A DNA stretch of 64,000 nucleotides, taken from assembly GCF_001428125.1 (NCBI RefSeq), contig NZ_LMSM01000008.1, positions 96,953-160,952 of the forward strand. The letters are read 5' to 3'. Position 1 is the first letter of the stretch, and every line of letters begins with the position of its first letter. Positions 27,704 to 36,331 of this stretch are shown here, in pieces. The DNA comes from Nocardioides sp. Soil774. GTDB taxonomy: Bacteria > Actinomycetota > Actinomycetes > Propionibacteriales > Nocardioidaceae. The notes beneath the pieces are model-generated. The model was not told the origin of the DNA. It saw nothing but the letters and a program-made list of their open reading frames with translations, and ran no database searches. The translations under genes were made by a program, and so were the position numbers.

Positions 27704-28318
27704 ATGACTGACGTGGACCACGTGAGGCCCGTACCGGACGGGGCGCCCCAGGGCGCCCCGTCCGGGGGCGACGCAACCAGGCTGTCCGACCTGCTCCGGC
27801 AGGCCGCCCTCGGCGACGAGGCAGCCTTCGCAGAGCTCTACGACGCGACGTCCGCGCGGGCCTACGGCCTCGCGCTGCGGGTGGTCCGCAACCCCGCGCA
27901 CGCCGAGGAGGTCACCCAGGAGGCCTACCTCGACGCGTGGCGCTCCAGCACCCGCTTCGACCCCGCACGCGGCAGCGCAGCCGGCTGGCTGCTCACCATC
28001 GTGCACCGCAAGGCCGTCGACCGGGTCCGCTCGGTCGAGGCGGCCACCGCTCGCGACGAGACCTGGAACCGCGAGACAGCTCCCGTGGACCACGACCAGA
28101 CCTCCGAGGCCGCACAGGCCTCGCTGGAGGCGGCCCGGGTCCGCAACGCCGTCGCCACACTGACCGACGTCCAGCGCCAGGCCGTCGAGCTCACCTACTT
28201 CGGTGGCTACACCCACACCGAGGTCGCCACCCTGCTGGATGTCCCTCTGGGCACCGCGAAGACACGCATACGCGACGGACTGATCCGCCTGCGAGACCTG
28301 ATGGGAGTTGCGTCATGA
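27704..28318 (+). CDS. sigK: ECF sigma factor, SigK-like
   Basis: This 204-residue sigma factor has region 2 (AFAELYDATSARAYGLALRV, then HAEEVTQEAYLDAWRS) and region 4 (LTDVQRQAVELTYFGGYTHTEVATLL, then GTAKTRIRDGLIRLRDLM). It should direct RNA polymerase to the CATCC...CGAA sites nearby. Placement between a fasciclin lipoprotein and an RskA homologue, with a 4-bp overlap to the latter, is the mycobacterial SigK arrangement. ATG 27704 is used; GTG 27713 has better-spaced AAGG and could be the true start. Confidence 0.9.
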   Translation: MTDVDHVRPVPDGAPQGAPSGGDATRLSDLLRQAALGDEAAFAELYDATSARAYGLALRVVRNPAHAEEVTQEAYLDAWRSSTRFDPARGSAAGWLLTIVHRKAVDRVRSVEAATARDETWNRETAPVDHDQTSEAAQASLEAARVRNAVATLTDVQRQAVELTYFGGYTHTEVATLLDVPLGTAKTRIRDGLIRLRDLMGVAS

Positions 28319-29055
28319 GCGACATGCACAAGCTCACGGGCGCCTACGCGCTGGACGCGCTCGACGACCTCGAGCGCGCTCGCTTCGAGCAGCACCTCGC
28401 CGAGTGCGAGGACTGCCGGGCCGAGGTGGTGGAGCTGCGCGAGACCGCGGCCCTGCTCGCCGAGACCGTCGCCACGCCGCCTCCGGCCGCCCTGCGCGAG
28501 TCCGTGCTCGCCGGCATCTCCCAGGTCCGTCCGCTCGCACCCGAGGTCCGCCGCACGGCTCCCGACCACCGGGCCGGCGCACCGGCGGCTCGGGGGCGGG
28601 GCTGGATGCCCTTTCTGGTCGCGGCGGCACTCGCGATCATCGTCGGCGTCGGTGCCATGGTGACCCAGCCCTGGGCCACCGACGACTCCGGCGACGTCAC
28701 CAAGCTGACCGCGGCCGAGCAGGTGCTCCAGGCCCCCGACGCCGAGGAGGTCTTCCTCGACCTCGGCGAGGCCGGCCGCGCGACCGTCGTGCGCTCCAAG
28801 AGCGCCGACAAGGCCGTCATCACCACCGAGGACATGGTCTCGGCCCCCGATGGCAAGGCCTACGAGCTGTGGTTCATCGACGGTGACACCTTCACCTCGG
28901 CCGGGGTGATGCCCGACGTCGCCGACCAGACCGTCGTCCTCGACGGCTCGGCCGCGCAGGCCGCGGCGGTGGGCATCACCGTCGAGCCCGACGAGGGCTC
29001 GAAGCAGCCCACCAGCGACCCGATCGCCGTCTTCGACCTCACCGAGGCCACATGA
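28315..29055 (+). CDS. rskA: RskA-like zinc-binding transmembrane anti-sigma factor
   Basis: This 246-residue protein has a cytoplasmic anti-sigma domain with the zinc motif HLAECEDC (H-x3-C-x2-C, residues 26-33), one transmembrane segment (about 99-118, MPFLVAAALAIIVGVGAMV) and an exported RskA C-terminal domain (SAPDGKAYELWFIDGDTF, PVADQ-like core, IAVFDLTEA). It should hold SigK at the membrane and release it on a redox or proteolytic signal. The ATG overlaps the sigK stop. The final codons lie at the edge of the 67-bp repeat. Confidence 0.88.
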   Translation: MSDMHKLTGAYALDALDDLERARFEQHLAECEDCRAEVVELRETAALLAETVATPPPAALRESVLAGISQVRPLAPEVRRTAPDHRAGAPAARGRGWMPFLVAAALAIIVGVGAMVTQPWATDDSGDVTKLTAAEQVLQAPDAEEVFLDLGEAGRATVVRSKSADKAVITTEDMVSAPDGKAYELWFIDGDTFTSAGVMPDVADQTVVLDGSAAQAAAVGITVEPDEGSKQPTSDPIAVFDLTEAT

Positions 29056-29120
29056 GCACCCCACGACGTTCTTCTCCCCCGCTCCGCTCCTCCGAACAAC
29101 GCCACAGGGACCCCGCGTGA
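29054..29120 (+). repeat. 67-bp start-codon-carrying repeat, copy 1
   Basis: This segment matches 61177-61243 at 60 of 67 positions without gaps. It begins GAGCACCCCACGACGTTC, runs through a pyrimidine-rich core (CTCCCCCGCT) and CGCTCCTCCGA, and ends GGACCCCGC followed by the start codon (GTG here, ATG in the other copy). It fills the whole gap between rskA and the FAD/DUF1365 gene, and so sets the leader and ribosome-binding region of that operon. Confidence 0.85.
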
Positions 29121-31126
29121 CCGGCTCGGGACAGCGTCGCGTCGCGGTCGTCGGCTCCGGTGTCGCCGGGCTGACGGCCGCCCACGTCGCCTCGCGCACG
29201 TCCCAGGTCACCCTGTTCGAGGCCGACGCCCGGCTCGGCGGTCACGCCGACACGCACCGCGTGCCGACCCGCGACGGCGAGCTGGCCATCGACACCGGCT
29301 TCATCGTCCACAACCGGCGCACCTACCCCACGCTGCTGCGGCTCTTCGCCGAGCTCGGCATCGCCACCCAGCCCTCGGAGATGTCGCTGTCGGTCAGCGA
29401 TGCCGGCACGGGTGTGGAGTACGCCGGAGCGCTCGGGCCCCGGGGCCTGTTCGCCCAGCGCTCGTCGCTGCGCTCGCGCGCGCACTGGCGGATGCTGCTG
29501 GAAATCCCGCGCTTCCACCGCCGTGCCCGCGCGGTGCTCGCCTCCGCTGACGCCGCCGGCGACGACCAGACGCTGCGCGACTTCCTCGCCGAGGGCGGGT
29601 TCTCCGCCGGGTTCGTCCGCCACTTCATGGAGCCCCTCGTCGCCGCGGTGTGGTCGTGCGACCCCGCGACGTCGCTGGACTACCCCGCGCGCTACCTCTT
29701 CGCCTTCCTCGACCACCACGGCATGCTCAGCGTCTTCGGCTCGCCCGAGTGGCGCACGGTGACCGGCGGCTCGGGCACCTACGTCGCCGCGATCGCGGCC
29801 GAGCTGGACGACGTACGCCTCGAGACGAAGGTGACGTCGGTGCGCGAGGTCGCCGACGGCGTCGAGGTCACCGACGGCAGCGGCGCCACCACGCGCTTCG
29901 ACGCCGTCATCATCGCGACCCATCCCTCCCACGCGCTCGGCATGCTCGAGGCGCCCACCGACCTGCAGCGCGAGGTGCTCTCGGCCCTCCCCTACAGCAG
30001 CAACCCGGCGCTCCTGCACACCGACGCCTCGCTGCTGCCGCAGGCACGCGACGCCCGCGCGTCGTGGAACTTCTTCCGGCCCGAGGACGAGACGGGGGCG
30101 GTCACGGTCACCTACGACCTGACCCGCCTCATGCGCCTGCCCACCGACACCCACTACCTCGTCACGCTCGGCGGCGACGACCTCGTCGACCCTGCCACGG
30201 TGATCGACCGCATGGAGTACGAGCACCCGCTCTACACCCCGGAGTCGGTGGCCGCCCAGCGCCGGCTGCCGGAGATCGACACCGACCGCGTCGCCTTCGC
30301 CGGGGCCTACCACGGCTGGGGCTTCCACGAGGACGGCGCCCGCTCCGGGCTCGCCGCCGCCACCCGCCTCGGCCTGCCGTGGACCCGCACCTCGCAGGTG
30401 CTGCCGACGCCGGGCCGGTTCGAGACGACGATCCGCCACACGCGGCGTACGCCGGTGCGCCGCAGCTTCGAGCACTCCTCCACCTGCTGGCTCGTCGACC
30501 TCGACGACCTGCCCGACCACGGGGTGCTGGCCCGCTTCGAGGCACGCGACCACCTCGGCTCGCCCGAGCGGTCGCTGCGCGCCAACGTGCAGGGGTTCCT
30601 CGCCGACAACGGCGTGAGCCTCGGCACGGGCGAGCGACCCGGCACGATCCTCATGGCCGCGCATCCGCGCTCGCTGGGCTTCTGCTTCAACCCGATCAGC
30701 GTCTTCTGGTGCTTCGACGACGCGGGCCGCCAGGCCGGTGTGGTCGTGGAGGTGCACAACACCTACGGCGACCGCCACGCCTACCTCGTCCACCCCGACG
30801 AGCAGGGCCGCGCACGCACCGAGAAGGCGATGTACGTCTCGCCGTTCCACGGCGTCGACGGCACCTACGACATCGCGGTGCCCGTCCCGACCGACCGGCT
30901 CCACGTCGCGGTGACCCTGCGGGGCCACTCCGAGGCAGCTGCCGCAGCCGGCTCGGCGCCCTTCAGCGCCAGCCTCACCGGCACCCGCACCGACGTGCCG
31001 CTCCGCAGGACCCTGGGCGCCGCGCTCCGCGGCAGCGCGCTCATCCGCGCGCACGGCATCTGGCTGTGGGCCCGACGCCTGCCGATCCGTCCCCGACCCC
31101 GCCACCGCCAGGAGGGCGTGCAGTGA
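29117..31126 (+). CDS. FAD-dependent amine-oxidase-like protein fused to DUF1365
   Basis: This 669-residue protein joins two families. Residues 1-430 are a flavoprotein with the dinucleotide motif VVGSGVAGLTAAHV (about 10-23), GGHADTHRV, DTGFIVHN and a C-terminal FAGAYHGWGFHEDGARSG. Residues about 445-650 are DUF1365: HPRSLGFCFNPISVFWCFD and VHNTYGDRHAYLV, then KAMYVSPF. The two are separate adjacent genes in mycobacteria (Rv0449c/Rv0448c from memory). Related genes in sigma-E and SigK regulons act on unsaturated membrane acyl chains. GTG 29117 comes from the 67-bp repeat. The stop overlaps the next GTG by 4 bp. Confidence 0.87.
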   Translation: MTGSGQRRVAVVGSGVAGLTAAHVASRTSQVTLFEADARLGGHADTHRVPTRDGELAIDTGFIVHNRRTYPTLLRLFAELGIATQPSEMSLSVSDAGTGVEYAGALGPRGLFAQRSSLRSRAHWRMLLEIPRFHRRARAVLASADAAGDDQTLRDFLAEGGFSAGFVRHFMEPLVAAVWSCDPATSLDYPARYLFAFLDHHGMLSVFGSPEWRTVTGGSGTYVAAIAAELDDVRLETKVTSVREVADGVEVTDGSGATTRFDAVIIATHPSHALGMLEAPTDLQREVLSALPYSSNPALLHTDASLLPQARDARASWNFFRPEDETGAVTVTYDLTRLMRLPTDTHYLVTLGGDDLVDPATVIDRMEYEHPLYTPESVAAQRRLPEIDTDRVAFAGAYHGWGFHEDGARSGLAAATRLGLPWTRTSQVLPTPGRFETTIRHTRRTPVRRSFEHSSTCWLVDLDDLPDHGVLARFEARDHLGSPERSLRANVQGFLADNGVSLGTGERPGTILMAAHPRSLGFCFNPISVFWCFDDAGRQAGVVVEVHNTYGDRHAYLVHPDEQGRARTEKAMYVSPFHGVDGTYDIAVPVPTDRLHVAVTLRGHSEAAAAAGSAPFSASLTGTRTDVPLRRTLGAALRGSALIRAHGIWLWARRLPIRPRPRHRQEGVQ

Positions 31127-32463
31127 CCGTCGAGAAGAACCGTCCAGCCCAGCAGGGCATGCCGGCCGTGGAGCAGCTCACGGGCGGGCCCCGCACCGCG
31201 GTGTCCGCCGCCGTGGCCAGGCGCCTGTTCCGCGCCGCCGTCGCCCGCCTCGAGGTGACCGTCGTCGAGGAGCCCACCGGCCGCCGGTTCGGCCAGGGCG
31301 GTCCGTCGATGACGCTGCACCGGCCCGAGGAGTTCTACGCCCGCCTCGGCCGCGACGGCCTGATCGGCTTCGGCGAGGCCTACATGACCGGCGCCTGGGA
31401 CACCGACGACCTCGCGGGGTTCCTCACCGTGCCGGCCGCCCGCATCGCCTCCCTCATCCCGGAGCCGCTGCAGCGCCTGCGCGCGTTCGTCACCCCGCGC
31501 CTGCCCAGCCACCACCGCAGCACCGAGGCCAACAGCCAGGCCAACATCTCGCACCACTACGACCTGTCCAACGACCTCTTCGCGCACTTCCTCGACGAGA
31601 CGCTGAGCTATTCCTCCGCCCTCTTCGACACCTCGACGACCTGTGCCCCGCAGGGCCCCGGCTCCGTCGGCGAGCACCTCGTCGCCACCCCTCCCGAGCC
31701 CGTCGACCACGACGACCCCCGTCGCCACGGACCCGACTTCGCCGAGGCGCAGGGTCGCAAGATCGAGCGACTCCTCGACGAGGCCGGCGTGACGGCCGGC
31801 ACCCGCGTGCTGGAGATCGGCACCGGCTGGGGCGAGCTGGCGATCCGGGCCGCGCGGCGCGGCGCCAGCGTGCACACGATCACCCTCTCGGTGGAGCAGC
31901 TCGAGCTGGCCGAGGAGCGCATCGCGGCGGCCGGGTTCGGTGACCGCGTGCACGTCGAGCTGATGGACTACCGCGCGCTGGCCGCGACCGGGGCGACGTA
32001 CGACGCGGTGCTGTCGGTGGAGATGATCGAGGCCGTCGGCCACGAGTTCTGGGGCACCTACTTCGCGACCATCGACCAGGTGCTCGCGCCCGGCGGCCGG
32101 GTCGCGATCCAGGCGATCACCATGCCGCACGACCGGATGCTCGCCACCCGTGACAGCCACACCTGGATCAACAAGTACATCTTCCCCGGCGGCTTCCTGC
32201 CGAGCGTCGAGGTGATCGACCAGATCACCCGCGCCGAGACCACGCTCCGCGTGGTCCAGCAGCTCGAGATGGGCAGCCACTACGCCGAGACGCTGCGGCG
32301 CTGGGACCGCCGCTTCCTCGCGCAGCGCGACGCGGTGCTGGGCCTCGGCTTCGACGACATGTTCGTGCGCGTGTGGCACTTCTACCTCGCCTACTCCCAG
32401 GCCGGCTTCGCCAGTGGCTACATCAACGTCTCACAGCTCACCTTCACCCGGGAGGACCAGTGA
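31123..32463 (+). CDS. Cyclopropane-fatty-acyl-phospholipid synthase family methyltransferase, first copy
   Basis: This 446-residue SAM enzyme should add a methylene or methyl carbon to a double bond in a phospholipid acyl chain. Marks are ISHHYDLSNDLFAHFLDETLSYSSALF (first part of the lipid-binding region), VLEIGTGWGELAIRAA (SAM motif I), TLSVEQLELAEERI and VLSVEMIEAVGHEFW. A polar insert (about residues 170-200) separates the first block from motif I. It keeps the canonical glutamate of the bicarbonate site in SVEMIE. GTG 31123 overlaps the previous stop. Confidence 0.85.
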   Translation: MTVEKNRPAQQGMPAVEQLTGGPRTAVSAAVARRLFRAAVARLEVTVVEEPTGRRFGQGGPSMTLHRPEEFYARLGRDGLIGFGEAYMTGAWDTDDLAGFLTVPAARIASLIPEPLQRLRAFVTPRLPSHHRSTEANSQANISHHYDLSNDLFAHFLDETLSYSSALFDTSTTCAPQGPGSVGEHLVATPPEPVDHDDPRRHGPDFAEAQGRKIERLLDEAGVTAGTRVLEIGTGWGELAIRAARRGASVHTITLSVEQLELAEERIAAAGFGDRVHVELMDYRALAATGATYDAVLSVEMIEAVGHEFWGTYFATIDQVLAPGGRVAIQAITMPHDRMLATRDSHTWINKYIFPGGFLPSVEVIDQITRAETTLRVVQQLEMGSHYAETLRRWDRRFLAQRDAVLGLGFDDMFVRVWHFYLAYSQAGFASGYINVSQLTFTREDQ

Positions 32464-33782
32464 CCCAGACCGCTCCGCGCCCGACCTCCGCACCCGGCGC
32501 CACCGGCGGTGTGGCCGCACGCCTCGCCGAGGCGGTGCGGCCCTTCATCGGTGGTGACCTCCCGGTGCGCCTCGAGGCGTGGGACGGCTCCGTGGCCGGG
32601 CCCGCCGACGGCCCGCTCGTGGTGCTCCGCTCCCCCGACGCGCTGCGCCGGCTGCTGTGGCACCCCGGCGAGCTCGGTGCGGCGCAGGCCTACGTCACCG
32701 GCGAGCTCGACGTGCCCGAGCAGGACGGCTGGGACCTCGGCTCCGCGCTGACGCACGCCTTCGCCGTGGGCGCCGAGCGCGGCCTCTCCGGCGTACGCCT
32801 CTCGCCGCGCGCGCTGGTCGACGCGGTGCGCACCATCTCGGGCCTCGGCGCGCTCGGGCGACCGCCCGCTGCCCCGGCCTCGCAGGCGCGGATCAAGGGC
32901 CGGCTGCACAGCCTGGCGCGCGACCGCTCCTCGATCAGCCACCACTACGACCTCTCCAACGAGTTCTACTCCCTCATCCTCGAGCCGCAGATGGCCTACA
33001 GCTGCGGCTACCACGCCACCCCGGAGACCTCGCTCGAGGACGCCCAGCGCGCCAAGCTCGACCTGGTCTGCACCAAGCTCGGCCTCCAGCCCGGCATGAA
33101 GATGCTCGACGTGGGGTGTGGCTGGGGCTCGCTGTCGCTGCACGCCGCCGAGCACTTCGGCGCGCAGGTGACCGGCGTGACGATCGCTGCGGAGCAGAAG
33201 AAGTTCATCGATGCACGCATCGCCGAGCGGGGCCTGCAGGACCGCGTCGAGATCCGCCTCCAGGACTACCGCGAGGTGCCCGAGCGCGACCACTTCGACG
33301 CCGTGGGGTCCCTCGAGATGGGCGAGCACGTCGGCGCCCTCAACTACCCGACCTACGTCGAGGTGCTGCGCCGCGCGGTCAGGCCGGGCGGTCGCGTGCT
33401 CATCCAGCAGATGTCGCGCCAGGGCGCGGGTGGCGGCAAGCACCCCGGCGGCGGCCCCTTCATCGAGTCGTTCATCGCCCCCGACATGACGATGCGCCCC
33501 GTGGGCGAGACCGTCGACCTGATCGAGACCGGCGGGCTCGAGGTGCGCGACGTGCACGCCATGCGCGAGCACTACGTCCTCACCGTCCACGGCTGGCTCG
33601 AGCGCTTCGAGGCCAACATCGAAGCCATCCGCGCCCTCGTCGGCGAGGAGGTCGTGCGCGTGTGGCGGCTCTACCTCGTCGGCGGAGCGCTCGCCTTCCG
33701 CGACGGCCGCATGGGCGTCGACCAGATCCTGTCGGTGCGTCCCGGCGCCGACCACACCCTGGAGCCGATCCGCTCGTGGTGA
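32460..33782 (+). CDS. Cyclopropane-fatty-acyl-phospholipid synthase family methyltransferase, second copy
   Basis: This 440-residue SAM methyltransferase is similar in plan to its neighbour but clearly diverged: SISHHYDLSNEFYSLILEPQMAYSCGY split across the substrate region, MLDVGCGWGSLSLHAAE (SAM motif I), TIAAEQKKFIDARI and VGSLEMGEHVGALNYPTY. The N-terminal 120 residues form the extra domain of mycobacterial UfaA1-type proteins. Two such enzymes in a row suggest successive or alternative modifications of one lipid. GTG 32460 overlaps the upstream stop by 4 bp. Confidence 0.85.
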   Translation: MTQTAPRPTSAPGATGGVAARLAEAVRPFIGGDLPVRLEAWDGSVAGPADGPLVVLRSPDALRRLLWHPGELGAAQAYVTGELDVPEQDGWDLGSALTHAFAVGAERGLSGVRLSPRALVDAVRTISGLGALGRPPAAPASQARIKGRLHSLARDRSSISHHYDLSNEFYSLILEPQMAYSCGYHATPETSLEDAQRAKLDLVCTKLGLQPGMKMLDVGCGWGSLSLHAAEHFGAQVTGVTIAAEQKKFIDARIAERGLQDRVEIRLQDYREVPERDHFDAVGSLEMGEHVGALNYPTYVEVLRRAVRPGGRVLIQQMSRQGAGGGKHPGGGPFIESFIAPDMTMRPVGETVDLIETGGLEVRDVHAMREHYVLTVHGWLERFEANIEAIRALVGEEVVRVWRLYLVGGALAFRDGRMGVDQILSVRPGADHTLEPIRSW

Positions 33783-34552
33783 CCCAGAGCCTGGTCGCGC
33801 TCGCCGTGGCCCTCGTCGTGATGGGGGTGACGGCGGCCGTCAGCAAGCGCGTCGACCGCGTGGCCGTGGTCGACGTCGCCTGGGGCTCGGTGTTCGTCGC
33901 CGTCGCCCTCGTGCTCGCCCTGGTCTGGCCCGACACGCACTCGTGGCTGCTCGCTGTGCTGGTGACGCTGTGGGGCGGCCGGCTCGCCTGGCACATCGCC
34001 AAGCGCTCGAAGGGCCACGGCGAGGACCCGCGCTACGAGGAGATGCTCGGCGGTCCCGGGTGGCACGCCGGCGCCGGCCAGGTGCTGCTGCGCGTCTTCC
34101 TGACCCAGGCCGTCGTCGCGTGGGTCATCTCGTTCCCGCTCCACGTGGCCGCGGCCTACGACGTGCGCTGGTGGCCCGTGGTGTGGCTCGGCGTGGCGAT
34201 CTGGGCGGTCGGCGTCTTCTTCGAGGTCGTCGGCGACGCCCAGCTCGCGGCGTACCGCTCCCGCCCCCGCGAGTCGCGACCCCCGGTGCTCGACACCGGG
34301 CTCTGGGCCTGGACCCGCCACCCCAACTACTTCGGCGACGCCTGCGTGTGGTGGGGCCTGTGGACGGCCGGCGCGCTGTCGCTCGGCTGGGTGCAGGGCC
34401 TCGCCACGGTCTTCGCGCCGATCGCGATGTCGTTCTTCATCCGCAACGTCACCGGCGCCAAGCTGCTGGAGAAGACGATGTCGAAGCGCCCCGGCTGGGA
34501 CGAGTACGCCGCCCGCGTGCCGCTGTTCGTGCCGCGTCCGCCGCGGCGCTGA
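33779..34552 (+). CDS. DUF1295 (steroid 5-alpha-reductase-like) membrane protein
   Basis: This 257-residue protein has six or seven transmembrane segments and the DUF1295 marks VDVAWGSVFV, TLWGGRLAWHIAKRSKGHGEDPRY split over the second helix, FEVVGDAQLAAYRS, and LWAWTRHPNYFGDACVWWGLW. The last resembles the NADPH-binding end of 5-alpha-reductases and isoprenylcysteine methyltransferases. It likely reduces or modifies the lipid product of the preceding methyltransferases. GTG 33779 overlaps the preceding gene, completing four coupled genes. Confidence 0.85.
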   Translation: MTQSLVALAVALVVMGVTAAVSKRVDRVAVVDVAWGSVFVAVALVLALVWPDTHSWLLAVLVTLWGGRLAWHIAKRSKGHGEDPRYEEMLGGPGWHAGAGQVLLRVFLTQAVVAWVISFPLHVAAAYDVRWWPVVWLGVAIWAVGVFFEVVGDAQLAAYRSRPRESRPPVLDTGLWAWTRHPNYFGDACVWWGLWTAGALSLGWVQGLATVFAPIAMSFFIRNVTGAKLLEKTMSKRPGWDEYAARVPLFVPRPPRR

Positions 34553-34660
34553 CCGGTCCCGCACGACGCTCCCCCGACCCTTGCCCCGGCCCTTGCCCCG
34601 ACCCCCCGCAGCGACCCCTGGGGTGACGACCGGCCCCGCGCTCGGGTAAGAATCGGCGGC

Positions 34661-35212
34661 GTGCCCGACCCCGATCCGCTCGACGCCTCCGTCGAGCTCA
34701 TGCTCGCCGGGGACGAGGCGGCCTTCCGCGAGGTCTACCGCGAGGTGCAGCCCCGGCTGCTGCGCTACCTCACGGTCCTGGTGGGTGCCAGCGACGCCGA
34801 GGACGTGGCCAGCGAGGCGTGGTCGCAGGCCTTCCGCGACCTGCACACCTTCGCCGGCGACGCCGACGGCTTCCGTGGCTGGGTGACGACGATCGGGCGC
34901 AACCGGGCCGTCGACCACCTCCGCCGCCTCAACCGCAGACCGACCAGCCCCGAGCCCGTCGAGGACCTCGTCGACCTGCAGGACGACGCCGACGTCGAGG
35001 CAGACACCCTCGGCCGGGTGCAGTCCGAGGCCGCGCTGGCGCTCATCGCGTCGCTGCCGCCCGACCAGGCCGAGGCCATCATGCTGCGCACCGTGCTGGG
35101 CTTCGACGCCCCGACCGCGGCCCGGATCCTCGGCAAGCGACCCGGTGCGGTGCGGGCCGCCGCGCACCGCGGTCTCAAGCAGCTGGCCAGGAAACTTCCC
35201 CGGGAGCCGTAA
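34661..35212 (+). CDS. Second ECF-type sigma factor
   Basis: This 183-residue sigma-70 family protein has region 2 (FREVYREVQPRLLRYLTVLV, DAEDVASEAWSQAFRDL) and region 4 (LIASLPPDQAEAIMLRTVLGF, AARILGKRPGAVRAAAHRGL). It differs from sigK, and the KRPGAVRAAAHRGLKQLA pattern occurs in actinobacterial sigma factors paired with a downstream membrane protein. GTG 34661 opens the frame 108 bp after the DUF1295 gene. A gap with repeated CCCTTGCCCCG blocks separates them, so it is probably a separate transcript. Confidence 0.85.
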   Translation: MPDPDPLDASVELMLAGDEAAFREVYREVQPRLLRYLTVLVGASDAEDVASEAWSQAFRDLHTFAGDADGFRGWVTTIGRNRAVDHLRRLNRRPTSPEPVEDLVDLQDDADVEADTLGRVQSEAALALIASLPPDQAEAIMLRTVLGFDAPTAARILGKRPGAVRAAAHRGLKQLARKLPREP

Positions 35213-35246
35213 CACCGTGCCCCCCACCAGCGCTGAACGGAGTGAG

Positions 35247-36125
35247 ATGAGCTACCCCGACCGCCACCTGTCCCGACGCGACGCCGAGCGCCTGCTCGAC
35301 GACCCCGCGTCGGTCGACAGCGCGCTGGGGTCGGCCCTGTCGGCCGCGGCCGCACCGGCCCGACCGGGCGAGCTGCGCCGCGAGGAGATGGCCGTGGCCG
35401 CGTTCCACCGCGCCCGCCTCGAGCCGACGCCCGCCGCCCCCGCGCGCCGCGCCGGCCGCGCCGCCACCCGGGCCGTCGTCGCCACCGGCGCCGTCGTCGC
35501 CCTCGCGTTGGGGGGATTCGCGCTCGCCAGCTCCGTCGACCTCCCCCTGCTGCCCGACCGCGCGTCGGACCGCGCGAGCGAGGCCGTCGCGCCGTCACCT
35601 GGCACCGCGGGCACCACGGACCCCTCCTCCGCCACGGCGACGACCGGCACGCCCTCCTCCTCCGACGACAGCGACGAGACCGAGGGCTCCGCGACGCCCG
35701 ACGGGTCCGCCGCGCCCAGCCCCGACCTCGCCGGCCTGTGCCGCGCCTTCCAGGCCACCGACCGCTCCGAGCAGGGACGCTCCCTCGAGAGCGCCGCCTT
35801 CCGGGCCCTCGCGACCGCCGCCGGCGGCCCCGACCGGGTCGCCACCTTCTGCGTCGACCTGATCGGCTCGCCGAAGGCGAAGCCGACCCCCGGCGGCAAG
35901 CCGACCGCCCAGCCCACCGGCAAGCCGACCACGCTGCCCACGCCCACCGCGAAGCCCACTCCGACGGCGAAGCCCACCACCCAGCCGACGAGCAAGCCCA
36001 CCGCGAAGCCCAGCAGCACGCCCACCAGCAAGCCCAGCGCTGCCCCGACGGCGAAGCCGGACCCCACCGGTCGCCCGACCGACGCGGGCAACGGCGGCTC
36101 CGACAACGGCAAGGGCAGCCGCTAG
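35247..36125 (+). CDS. Single-pass membrane protein with Lys-Pro-Thr tail, probable anti-sigma partner
   Basis: This 292-residue protein has a cytoplasmic head of about 80 residues, one transmembrane segment (about 81-97, AVVATGAVVALALGGFALA), a Ser/Thr/Asp-rich spacer, a small domain with LCRAFQATDRSEQG and AFRALATAAGGPDRVATFC, and a C-terminal tail (about 215-275) rich in KPT/KPS repeats that could cross the cell wall. No zinc motif is seen. It starts 34 bp after the sigma gene with GGAG before ATG 35247. Its position and topology suggest it controls that sigma factor; this is inferred. Confidence 0.7.
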   Translation: MSYPDRHLSRRDAERLLDDPASVDSALGSALSAAAAPARPGELRREEMAVAAFHRARLEPTPAAPARRAGRAATRAVVATGAVVALALGGFALASSVDLPLLPDRASDRASEAVAPSPGTAGTTDPSSATATTGTPSSSDDSDETEGSATPDGSAAPSPDLAGLCRAFQATDRSEQGRSLESAAFRALATAAGGPDRVATFCVDLIGSPKAKPTPGGKPTAQPTGKPTTLPTPTAKPTPTAKPTTQPTSKPTAKPSSTPTSKPSAAPTAKPDPTGRPTDAGNGGSDNGKGSR

Positions 36126-36258
36126 GCGCCCCCACCAGACTTCGGCTCCCGAGCCGGAGCGGCCGCGTTCCGCGGGGCCGTACGTCGCACCCGTGCCTCA
36201 CGCTCCCGCGGAGGCACGGATCCCCCCAGGAAGCGGCAGCGGTCCGGACAACGCACCA

Positions 36259-36289
36259 CAGCGGCACGGTCCCGAGGACCGTGCCGCTG
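36259..36289 (+). terminator. Perfect hairpin after the second sigma operon
   Basis: The arms CAGCGGCACGGTCC (36259-36272) and GGACCGTGCCGCTG (36276-36289) pair perfectly over 14 bp with a CGA loop. It lies about 130 bp after the stop codon and about 40 bp before the next gene. The rest of the 206-bp gap shows nothing further. Confidence 0.75.
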
Positions 36290-36331
36290 CTCGGTCCCCG
36301 GGTGTCGGGACGGGCGACTAGGTTCTGCTGC

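Noticed and set aside
29095..29098. CGAA in copy 1 of the 67-bp repeat as the -10 of a third SigK promoter
   Set aside because: No CATCC lies 16 bp upstream, and copy 2 has CGAC at the same place.
35870..36060. Repetitive DNA resembling a minisatellite or CRISPR array
   Set aside because: The repetition is at the codon level (AAG CCC ACC units encoding KPT) with irregular length and no unique spacers; it is a protein tail.
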